NCBI GenBank assembly: GCA_965221205.1
Contig: OZ244870.1
Coordinates: 1,178,001-1,242,000 of the forward strand
DNA length: 64,000 nt
Direction of reading: 5' to 3'
DNA from: CBDFMG01 sp965221205 [NCBI: bacterium]
Lineage (GTDB): Bacteria > SM23-31
Each line of letters begins with the position of its first letter. Position 1 is the first letter of the stretch. Below are positions 55,090 through 62,868 of this stretch, piece by piece. The notes beneath the pieces are model-generated. The model made no database searches, was not told the origin of the DNA, and saw only the letters and a list, made by a program, of their open reading frames with translations. Both the position numbers and the translations under genes were made by a program.

Positions 55090-56043
55090 TTACAAACCTG
55101 CCTGCTTGTAGGCATCAAACACAATAGACAAATCTCTTTTTGCTCGTGGGAAATTTGAGTAGGGCGTGTGTTCAGGATTGTACAGACACTGCATGAAATC
55201 CTGTGTCATAGCGTGATGTCCTCCGATATCTTTCAGGGATGGAAATGTGAGTTTCCGTTTTCTGTGAGCACGTACTAGAATATAAATTCCGTTACTCTCA
55301 AACACAATTTTGCCTTCTGTACCAGCGATTGTCGAGTGCTGGAAAATCCCCTTTGTCAGGCTCGGAGTTTCCCACGAGTAACGGAGAGTAGCAGAAACAT
55401 CATTCTGATACCGCAAAGTAAGAACAGAATTCTTTTCAGGAGATGAGGAACTGATGTTCGAAAATTCAGCTTCGATCGTTTCTGGTGAGTCTTCAAGTAT
55501 TCCGGATAACAAAGCGACAAAATGAATTCCACCTTCATGCAAAGCTCCATACGCTTTTTTCCATCCTGAAGGTGGTGCCATGAATTCTTTCCGAATTAAA
55601 ATATTGATAATTCGGCCGATTGTATTGTTCCGAATGAACTTTTTTATTGCCGTTAGCAAAGGTTTATAATAGTAGTTCTCAGCGACCATCAGTCGTTCAG
55701 GCTGGCCGTGTGCAGCGGCCTCAATCTCATCAAGTTCCTGTGCCGAATTACAGAGTGGTTTCTCAACAAGAACGTACTTTTCTGCTTGAAGCGCCTCAAT
55801 AGTCTGGTCCTTATGATACTCCGGTGGTGAAGCGATCACAACAGCATCCACCTTGCTAGAGGTAATGACCTCATCGTAATTGGTAAAAATACCGACACCG
55901 CTGAATTTTCGGTTAAAATGTTCAGAACTCTGTGCAGTCCGGCTGTAGAACATCAGATTTGCAGAGCGTGACAGATTCTTCGCATGGAGAGCACCGATTG
56001 CTCCGCATCCTACAATACATACGATTTTTTTACGAGAAGTCAT
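55090..56043 (-). CDS. Gfo/Idh/MocA-family oxidoreductase
   Basis: The product has 317 residues. Rossmann fold IVCIVGCGAIGALHAKNL, then VLVEKPLCNSAQELDEI with the catalytic Lys, AENYYYKPLLTAIKKFI, and HEGGIHFVALLSGIL with the active-site His. It would act on a sugar or cyclitol with NAD(P). The start overlaps the end of the GMC oxidoreductase gene by 14 bases, and the GMC gene overlaps the membrane-protein gene by 20, so the three are one translationally linked operon. Only distantly related to the Gfo/Idh protein at 43.5 kb. Confidence 0.88.
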   Translation of the reverse strand: MTSRKKIVCIVGCGAIGALHAKNLSRSANLMFYSRTAQSSEHFNRKFSGVGIFTNYDEVITSSKVDAVVIASPPEYHKDQTIEALQAEKYVLVEKPLCNSAQELDEIEAAAHGQPERLMVAENYYYKPLLTAIKKFIRNNTIGRIINILIRKEFMAPPSGWKKAYGALHEGGIHFVALLSGILEDSPETIEAEFSNISSSSPEKNSVLTLRYQNDVSATLRYSWETPSLTKGIFQHSTIAGTEGKIVFESNGIYILVRAHRKRKLTFPSLKDIGGHHAMTQDFMQCLYNPEHTPYSNFPRAKRDLSIVFDAYKQAGL

Positions 56044-57556
56044 TCATAGTCCTGATGATATGGTCGGAGACACGCAGTGCGTTTGCTGTAATAGTCAGAC
56101 TCGGATTCACTCCTGCCGATGTCTGCATAAAGCTTCCGTCAAGAACAAACAAATTATTGATACCGTGAAAAGTGCAGTTTTTGTCGAGGACACTTGTACG
56201 CGGATCGCTCCCGAACCGCACCGAACCGACAGCATGTGAAAATGTAGGGGGTGTTTTTTCATCAATTTCGTGCACTAACGTAATAAGTGATCCTGATCTT
56301 CTGAGAATTTTCCTTGCGTGATGTACTAAGTAATTCCGCCGCATCAGATCGTTTCCCGTAAAACGGTGTTTGACAGTTATGGTTTCAATACCATACATAT
56401 CTTTTTGACCCGACAACACTACCTTGTTATCGAAAACGGGATCGTCTTCAGCTATGCATATTAGGTTTTGGCAGCTGCTTGCTGCTAAAAGGGAAGCTGT
56501 TTTGAGACCTGCCGGTATATAATATTTTACAATTTCACCTGTCGGCATGTAGATGTCCTGTATCATACCGACAGACGTATTCAGTTTTTCGCGGAAATCT
56601 TCGTAAAAATGTGTGATGCCGACCTGCTTCTGGAATTCGTTCATCGGGTTGGTTTTAAACGGAAATACACCAGTTACTATTGCGCTGCAATGACGCATCA
56701 AGTGGGTGCCGATTTTCTTTGAATTTGGATAATTTTCCAAACGTGACCGCAATAAAATTCCCGGGCTGTGAAGCGTACCTGCGCTGACTATAACAATTCG
56801 TCCAGATATCGAATGCCTCTTTTGGTGTTTTTTATCTATATATTCTATTCCGGTAATAGTCCCGCTTTTCTCGCAGACCCGGTCGACAATAACGCCTGTA
56901 ATAATTTCACAATTGTGTTGTTGAGCTTTAGCGAGGAGCGTGGTCGCAGCATCATTTTTAGCCTCAATCTTACATGGATAACCATCGCAAGTCGTACACT
57001 GAATACAGACTTTACGTGAGTTATTATTAAAATTGATAGCGAGTGGAAGTTTGAAAGGACGGAATCCGAGCATTTCTGCGGCATTGAAAATTCGCTGAGA
57101 CGGTTTTGATAAGGGGATCCCTTTATGAAAATAGTCGGTGTTCCGGGGAGGGTCGAATGGATCGGCACTGGTTTCCCCGGAGACTTCAAGGATTTGTTCC
57201 GCCTCGGTATAGAATGATTCGAATTCATCATATGATACCGGCCAGGAATTGAAATCTTTCTCTCTAAACCGTACTGCGGCACCGCCGAAAAAAACTGAAT
57301 TTCCCCCGACCACTTCGTTGAGAAAGACCTTTCGCAGTGAAGCATTGGAATTTTGATTGACAAATACCGGTGAGTCGCTTTTATAACGTCTCTCAATGAG
57401 GATTTCACGGGGATTCCAGTCGGTATCGTCGCGTTTTGCCCAACCGCCTTTTTCGAGCAAGACCGTCTTTAACCCTGCTTTCGACAGAGCATAGGCAGCC
57501 GCTGAACCGCCGAATCCTGAACCGATAATTATGGCATCATACCGTCTGTAATTCAT
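56030..57556 (-). CDS. GMC-type FAD oxidoreductase with a four-Cys motif
   Basis: The product has 508 residues. FAD-binding start DAIIIGSGFGGSAAAYALSK with LLEKGG, then NEVVGGNSVFFGGAAVRF and the C-terminal HAVGSVRFGSDP and DGSFMQTSAGVNPSLTITAN with active-site His/Asn. Residues about 190-205 hold CIQCTTCDGYPC, four closely spaced Cys that could bind an iron-sulfur cluster, as in one GMC subgroup. It oxidises an alcohol, perhaps a polyol or sterol-like lipid. In the middle of the operon with a Gfo/Idh oxidoreductase and a membrane protein. Confidence 0.88.
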   Translation of the reverse strand: MNYRRYDAIIIGSGFGGSAAAYALSKAGLKTVLLEKGGWAKRDDTDWNPREILIERRYKSDSPVFVNQNSNASLRKVFLNEVVGGNSVFFGGAAVRFREKDFNSWPVSYDEFESFYTEAEQILEVSGETSADPFDPPRNTDYFHKGIPLSKPSQRIFNAAEMLGFRPFKLPLAINFNNNSRKVCIQCTTCDGYPCKIEAKNDAATTLLAKAQQHNCEIITGVIVDRVCEKSGTITGIEYIDKKHQKRHSISGRIVIVSAGTLHSPGILLRSRLENYPNSKKIGTHLMRHCSAIVTGVFPFKTNPMNEFQKQVGITHFYEDFREKLNTSVGMIQDIYMPTGEIVKYYIPAGLKTASLLAASSCQNLICIAEDDPVFDNKVVLSGQKDMYGIETITVKHRFTGNDLMRRNYLVHHARKILRRSGSLITLVHEIDEKTPPTFSHAVGSVRFGSDPRTSVLDKNCTFHGINNLFVLDGSFMQTSAGVNPSLTITANALRVSDHIIRTMNDFS

Positions 57557-58340
57557 AAAAGAAAAGAATACAAAGACCGAAAATAATGATTAATGCTGTA
57601 TAATGAAACTTTTCACGAGTGTCTAATTGTTTCTGAATTCTCTCAAGATCGGGCTTGAATTTGCCCGACATGTTTCTCTGGATATACGTTTTATAATATT
57701 CCACAATAAACCGTTCCAGACCAAAATTCATACACGTGAGAATACCGAGCGATGTTGGACCAAACAGATAAAACAGAAAGAAAAAAGGACTGAGCACGAC
57801 CGGGGATTTTTGAAATTTTAAAATTTTAAAACCCTCGAACGGTGCATCTTTATATGCCCCACCTATCGAAACAAGCATTCCCGCAGCATACGAAACAAGA
57901 AAAAATTCCAGTGCAGTGGTGATCGTTGTATCAACGAGAATAAGCAAAAATGTTCCAAGAATAAGGCAGACTCCCACACTTTTTCTGAGAAGGTCGTTTG
58001 TCACATAGGAACCGAAAAATGTTATTCTCGAAGGAACAAAATATTTTGCCTGATCTTCTGTGCGGAAAAAACCTTTATAGAATTCCGCTATGGCTCGTTC
58101 CATACCCATCGTCAAGAAGAAAATCTGGAAGAAATTGAGCGAAGATATCCGTCCCCAAAAGACCGGACACGTATAAAGCATGAGAAAGATCACCACATTA
58201 AAATAGATGCTGCGAGGGAAAGTTTTCTTTTTGAACTCTTCATAAGGACAGTCTTTAAATGCACCCCAAAGAGATGTATACAATCCAGAAATCGAGCTGA
58301 CTACAAGCGATAGTAAAATAGATGTCATAAAGCGTTTCAA
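57537..58340 (-). CDS. Polytopic membrane protein with internal duplication
   Basis: The product has 267 residues with about six to seven hydrophobic helices. Two halves resemble each other: SLWGAFKDCPYEEFKKKTF (about 23-41) and SIGGAYKDAPFEGFKILKF (about 156-174), each followed by similar helices and an ...GMERAIAEFYKGFF / FGLERFIVEYYKTYI segment. The repeat GAxKDxPxExFK is distinctive. I recognise no characterised family. As the first gene of an overlapping operon with GMC and Gfo/Idh oxidoreductases it may bind or move their substrate at the membrane. Confidence 0.75.
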   Translation of the reverse strand: MKRFMTSILLSLVVSSISGLYTSLWGAFKDCPYEEFKKKTFPRSIYFNVVIFLMLYTCPVFWGRISSLNFFQIFFLTMGMERAIAEFYKGFFRTEDQAKYFVPSRITFFGSYVTNDLLRKSVGVCLILGTFLLILVDTTITTALEFFLVSYAAGMLVSIGGAYKDAPFEGFKILKFQKSPVVLSPFFFLFYLFGPTSLGILTCMNFGLERFIVEYYKTYIQRNMSGKFKPDLERIQKQLDTREKFHYTALIIIFGLCILFFYELQTV

Positions 58341-58505
58341 TCCGTCAATGTGTAAAGTGAACAGAAAAAAGGATGCTCATTCTTGAAAATGTGTACCCTT
58401 ATATCGATGATTTTTCAGGAACATAGGGACCTTAATTGAGTAACTGGTTAAACAAAGAGTGTATGCGACAATGTGTTATTCGCTGCTCCTCCTTATATGT
58501 GGATG

Positions 58506-59000
58506 CTATTGGATTTTTCTTATTTCCTCATACATGTGACAGATTCTGTTGAGTATGTTTTCGGAAAAATTAGGAAGAAATTTTGTGCATATTGCGGGAT
58601 AATTATTAAGGATATCCAAAAAATCGGGCCGGAATAGAGAGAACACTTCCGTATGTTCAGTGGCGATTACCGATGCTGTTCGCTGCCTGGCTTTTAAAAG
58701 GGTCAATTCACCGAAAAATGAACCCCCAGACATTTTTGCAAGTTCGATTTGCCTACCCTTGACAGTATTATATACTTTAACCTCTCCAGAATGTACTAAA
58801 TAGAGTCCGATTGCCGCATCTCCTTTGTTGACAATGAGTTCTCCCGCTCTGAAACGTCTTCTGTATACATTACGCTCGATAATAGACGCCCCAAGAGGTG
58901 AAAGAGACTTGAATATCTCAAAGTGTAAAATATCATTGGGTTGATTGGTTTCGGTTTGATTTTTCTTTTTGCTATGCAATATGAGTGGATTATGAACCAT
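58506..59000 (-). CDS. Cyclic nucleotide-binding domain protein
   Basis: The product has 164 residues, starting at ATG 59000 (GGAG eight bases upstream; an earlier ATG at 59027 is less likely). One cNMP-binding domain: FRAGELIVNKGDAAIGLYLV, HSGEVKVY, and GGSFFGELTLLKARQRTASV, which is the phosphate-binding cassette. No helix-turn-helix follows, so it is not a CRP-type regulator but a sensor or adaptor. No partner is evident; the gene is isolated from the preceding operon by about 165 bp. Confidence 0.85.
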   Translation of the reverse strand: MVHNPLILHSKKKNQTETNQPNDILHFEIFKSLSPLGASIIERNVYRRRFRAGELIVNKGDAAIGLYLVHSGEVKVYNTVKGRQIELAKMSGGSFFGELTLLKARQRTASVIATEHTEVFSLFRPDFLDILNNYPAICTKFLPNFSENILNRICHMYEEIRKIQ

Positions 59001-59327
59001 TACTATACTCCGGGATACTCCGGGCAAACGATATATATTTAGGTGATCATTCAGCAGGCGATATGCTTGCTTGTAGTGTCCCGTTATTGCCTTATCCTCG
59101 ATTGTTTCTAAGTCAATTAAGTCAATAAGGTAAAAAAATAAGTTTCAGAAATGAAATAAATTTTTTCCTCAATGTCAAAAAGAGTTTTCAGAAAAATTCA
59201 GAATGGGTTCTCGGTAAAAAATTATGAATAACTCTGCACAACAGATGTACTTAGAGATAGAAGGGACAGTAAAATTCTGTTACAAAACTGTTGTAAATGG
59301 CTTAACAAATTATTATAATTAAACAAT
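59001..59327. other. Intergenic stretch of 327 bp
   Basis: No gene was found. It contains short direct repeats (GGGATACTCCGGG-type near 59008-59022; AAGTCAAT twice near 59110-59126). It ends at the left end of the IS1595-type element. Confidence 0.5.
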
Positions 59328-60064
59328 GGGTCCTGACTAGTTTAGAGAAATTTGATATACTCTAAATATAGTTAAGACAATGAGTTACAGGTACAAAAAA
59401 CGCGCGCACATTTCTGGGCGAAAATTTCGATTACTTTTAGAGTATTTTTCATTAGATTTAGATGCACTGACTATATCAAAATTAGCCAGGTTAAATCGCA
59501 ATACGGTCAACAAGTATCTCCGTCTTTTTAGGGAACGCATAGTAGAGTTGTGCGATCGTGATTCTCCCTTTAAAGGTATTGTTGAAGTAGATGAATCTTA
59601 CTTTGGCGCTAAACGAATTAAAGGTAAACGAGGTCGAGGAGCAAGTGGGAAAACACCGGTTTTTGGAATTCTTCAACGGGGCAGTACAATATATACAGAA
59701 GTTGTTCCCGATTGTGCTAAACGTACGCTTCAAGCTATAATTCGAGGCAGAGTCGATCCCGAGAGCATCATCCATTCCGATCCCTGGAGAGGATATTACG
59801 GCCTGGTCGATATGGGTTATAAAAAACATTTTCGCATTCACCATGGTAACGATGTATTCTCTAATGAGAAAAATCACATTAATGGTATCGAGTCTTTCTG
59901 GTCCTTTGCAAAAAGACGATTAGAAAAATTTCATGGAATTTCCAAATCAACGTTTCATCTACATCTTGAAGAATGTGAATTCCAGATTTAATAACAGAAA
60001 CAATAACATCTATAAACTATTATTACAAAATATCAACGCTAAACCTCTAAACTAGTCAAGAGCC
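59328..60064 (+). mobile_element. IS1595-family (ISSod11-like) element, 737 bp
   Basis: The left end GGGTCCTGACTAGTTTAGAG and, on the opposite strand, the right end GGCTCTTGACTAGTTTAGAG match over 20 bp with two differences. The element contains one transposase gene. No exact target duplication was found: TTAAA is shared by the left and right flanks, followed by different bases. It is distinct in sequence and ends from the two defective copies at 14.2 and 44.6 kb. Confidence 0.85.
59380..60055 (+). pseudogene. IS1595-type transposase, frameshifted only at its C-terminus
   Basis: The open frame gives 203 residues to TAA 59989. The domain order is normal: VNKYLRLFRERI, then FKGIVEVDESYFGAKRIKGK (first catalytic Asp-Glu), KTPVFGILQRGS, IHSDPWRGYYGLVDMGY (second Asp) and NHINGIESFWSFAKRRLEKF (third motif, Glu). 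Near 59983 an extra C turns EFRFNNRN into EFQI-stop; the other frame continues FNNRNNNIYKLLLQNIN to TAG 60055. Only the last about 20 residues differ, so the enzyme might still be partly functional. Among the mobile elements here it is the most intact. Confidence 0.85.
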
Positions 60065-60144
60065 TTAAATATATAGTTGAGAACGTACTCTTAGCTATAT
60101 GTTTTCAAGGTCATTCAATGGATTCGATTATTCGAGGATAAATC

Positions 60145-60579
60145 ATGAACAAAAGAACGTTTCTTGTAGCTGATAATGATGACCAGTTTCGGCTTCTTAT
60201 GGAAGAAATATTGATTAAGATTTTCACCGATGAAGCGATAAAAGTGCTTCATGCCAGTAATGGTTCGGAAGCAATCAAAATTTTTGAAAATTGCCTTAAT
60301 AGCAACAGTCTTATTATGCAATGCCGGAAGCAACTGGGAGCGATGTCATTATCAATATAATTAATAAACATCCGACTCTCATTGTTGTCATGAGTGCGGT
60401 TCCAAAAGCGCACGATCACGATTTTATTCAAGAAGATGCGATCTATATTTTTGCCGAAACCGTTTGATATAAGCACTGCTAGAAACGTAATGGATGCTGC
60501 AATTGTGATGAAAATTGATCAGAGTGATATTGACAAAGCAATTGATGTAATAGACCGTTTGAAAAGTCTTGACGCATGA
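60145..60579 (+). pseudogene. Receiver-domain (response regulator) gene, two frameshifts
   Basis: The first frame reads MNKRTFLVADNDDQFRLLME with the acidic pocket and VLHASNGSEAIKIF. Near 60295 it shifts to MPEATGSDVIINIINKHPTL and VVMSAVPKAHDHDF. Near 60450 it shifts again to IFLPKPFDISTARNVMDA, which carries the conserved Lys-Pro, and ends at 60579. The phosphorylatable Asp region lies in the first break. It would have been a single-domain regulator of about 140 residues. Its stop overlaps the next gene by 4 bases (ATGA), so before breaking it was coupled to the BatA-like gene. Confidence 0.78.
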
Positions 60580-62843
60580 CATTTTTACAATCATTTATTC
60601 TTTTTGGTTTATGTTCAGTTATCCTCCCGTTCCTTATTCACCTCCTCAATATCAGAAAGAAAGAACGGGTCCCATTCAGTTCTCTTTATTTTCTTCGGCT
60701 CATTGAGAGCAAAAAAATTAAACGGCTGAAGCTCAAGCAACTCCTGCTTTTGCTTATCAGAATGGCGATAATTGCATTTCTGGTCACGGCTTTCGCCCGA
60801 CCTGCAGTTGTGGATGACTTATTTTCCGGTTATTCCGAAACCGCACAGATTGCCGCTGTTATTGTTGTAGACAATTCGCTGAGTACATCGTTTGTGCAGG
60901 ATGATCAACCATTATTCGAGCAAATACGAAGCAATGCACTCCAAGTTCTTGATACATTTAAGGACGGGGATGAACTTTATCTGCTTTTTTCAACAGATTT
61001 TATGAATATTCCTACAGACAATCCCGCATTGCCGCAGTCATTTGAAAGTACAGTAGAACAATCCGTCACTTCCAGTAATGTTTCCAAAATACATAGCGAA
61101 ATTCAAGCCGATTATTCGAAAGAATCGGTGCAGTACCGTATTGAAAACGCCCGGATTGCAAAGAAAGAAGGGAACCTGACTCGCGCAGTTGCTATAGGCA
61201 AAACTTTGCTGCAGGAAAGCTCATATCTTATCCGAGAAATTTTTGTGGTGTCGGATATGCAGGCCTCAAATTTTTACCATGACGGCAATAAAACAGTACC
61301 TGTCGGAGTCCCTATTCAATCCGAATCGGGTAACCCAGATACTCAAGTACAAAGTATGGCTGGCACACCACCGGTACAGCTAATATTTATCGGAGTAGGA
61401 GAAGATGTCCGAGAGAACTTCGGTATCACACACATAGCATTTGAAGAACAGATTGTCGAACAAAACAAAGAATTGCGTGTCAGAATGACAGCAGGCCGTT
61501 TCAGCAGTGGATCGGACGTTGAAGTAGACCGGTTAATCAACCTCTACCTGAATGGCAAAAGGATCGCACAGAAAAGTGTGAAATTTACGGGAGATGAAAT
61601 TGTAACAAGTGAATTTCGATTCGTACCTGAATCCACGGAAATAATTAATGGAATGATTGAGATTGAAGAAGACAAGATGACCAGTGATAACCGCAGACAC
61701 TTTGTGGTTAATATTCCTCCTGCGGTATCTGTTCTTCTTGTCAACGGGAATGGCACAATTCCGGACTTTCTAGAATCGGTCTATTCATCGGGTCTCATGC
61801 AGGAATTATCACTCCGGTCAGTTTCCGAGTCACAGATGTCAAGTGTTGAGTTTCGCGATTACGATAGTGTCATATTGAATGGTGTGTCGCGGTTTACCAA
61901 TGTCGATATCTACAGAATCAAAAATTTCTGCGCCGGTGGGGGAGGCGTCATCATATTTCCCGGACGGGAAACCGATCTCGATTCATTCAACGAATATTTG
62001 GCGGAACCCTTCTCGTTACCCGCAGCGACCGGATATTCCGGAGAATTTTTGCAGAGCAGCTTGACCGGTTCGAGTTATTTCACTATAGAGTCGGTTCAAT
62101 ATACACATCCCATTTTTAATAACATGTTTCAGGAAGAGAATCCGGAACCTGATTTGCCGTTTATTTACAGAGCTATCGACTTGAACATAACAGATCCTGT
62201 CCGGACACGTAGTATAATGTCGATGTCAAATAATCGTCCGTTCATAGCTGAAACGGACGTAGAAATCGGCACAATCGTTCTCTTTTCGAGTGCTCCATCT
62301 TTAGCTTGGAATTCTTTTCCGGTACAGGGGCTGTTTGCTCCATTGATGTACCGGTTGGTCAATTATGTATCACGTCTCGAATCCGGACAACTTGAATCAA
62401 ATGAAGTAGGTGAGCAGGTTACATTAATGTTCAGGGAAAGTCCGGACGATATTGTAATAAAATCACCGATCGGTGAATTATTTAAAGAACAGCCTATGGT
62501 GACATCAGAAGCTTACACTGTCAATTTTTCAGACACGAATGAACAAGGTATATATACACTTCTCAATGGAGAAAGTACCTTGCAGAAGTTTGCTGTCAAT
62601 GTTTCCCCGAAAGAGTCGATTACCAATCCTTTGAGTGAATCTGAAATAGAACAATTTTTTGGTAGCAAACCCTATAGAGTTTGGGATGGAGAAGAAGATA
62701 TTGCTGAAAAGATACGAGAATCCCGGTCAGGATTTGAAGTTTCTCATTATGTCATAGCATTGGTTCTACTATTGTTGCTCATGGAAACATTGCTTCAGCA
62801 TGAACGAAAACGGGGAGAACTTGATGAAATCCCAAGTGTATAA
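60576..62843 (+). CDS. BatA/VWA-domain membrane protein
   Basis: The product has 755 residues. The N-terminal BatA region has two helices around RKKERVPFSSLYFLRLIESK and ends with TAFARPAV. A von Willebrand A-like domain follows (about 90-290, IAAVIVVDNSLSTSF with the DxSxS start of a metal site, then IREIFVVSDMQAS). A gatekeeper-like middle (LLVNGNG...) comes next, and a C-terminal helix (HYVIALVLLLLLMETLLQ). Proteins of this type occur in aerotolerance-type or MoxR-linked operons and are thought to assemble or chaperone other proteins; no MoxR gene is visible here. Confidence 0.85.
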   Translation: MTFLQSFILFGLCSVILPFLIHLLNIRKKERVPFSSLYFLRLIESKKIKRLKLKQLLLLLIRMAIIAFLVTAFARPAVVDDLFSGYSETAQIAAVIVVDNSLSTSFVQDDQPLFEQIRSNALQVLDTFKDGDELYLLFSTDFMNIPTDNPALPQSFESTVEQSVTSSNVSKIHSEIQADYSKESVQYRIENARIAKKEGNLTRAVAIGKTLLQESSYLIREIFVVSDMQASNFYHDGNKTVPVGVPIQSESGNPDTQVQSMAGTPPVQLIFIGVGEDVRENFGITHIAFEEQIVEQNKELRVRMTAGRFSSGSDVEVDRLINLYLNGKRIAQKSVKFTGDEIVTSEFRFVPESTEIINGMIEIEEDKMTSDNRRHFVVNIPPAVSVLLVNGNGTIPDFLESVYSSGLMQELSLRSVSESQMSSVEFRDYDSVILNGVSRFTNVDIYRIKNFCAGGGGVIIFPGRETDLDSFNEYLAEPFSLPAATGYSGEFLQSSLTGSSYFTIESVQYTHPIFNNMFQEENPEPDLPFIYRAIDLNITDPVRTRSIMSMSNNRPFIAETDVEIGTIVLFSSAPSLAWNSFPVQGLFAPLMYRLVNYVSRLESGQLESNEVGEQVTLMFRESPDDIVIKSPIGELFKEQPMVTSEAYTVNFSDTNEQGIYTLLNGESTLQKFAVNVSPKESITNPLSESEIEQFFGSKPYRVWDGEEDIAEKIRESRSGFEVSHYVIALVLLLLLMETLLQHERKRGELDEIPSV

Positions 62844-62868
62844 TACTTAGTAGAACGATGTAAGGTAG

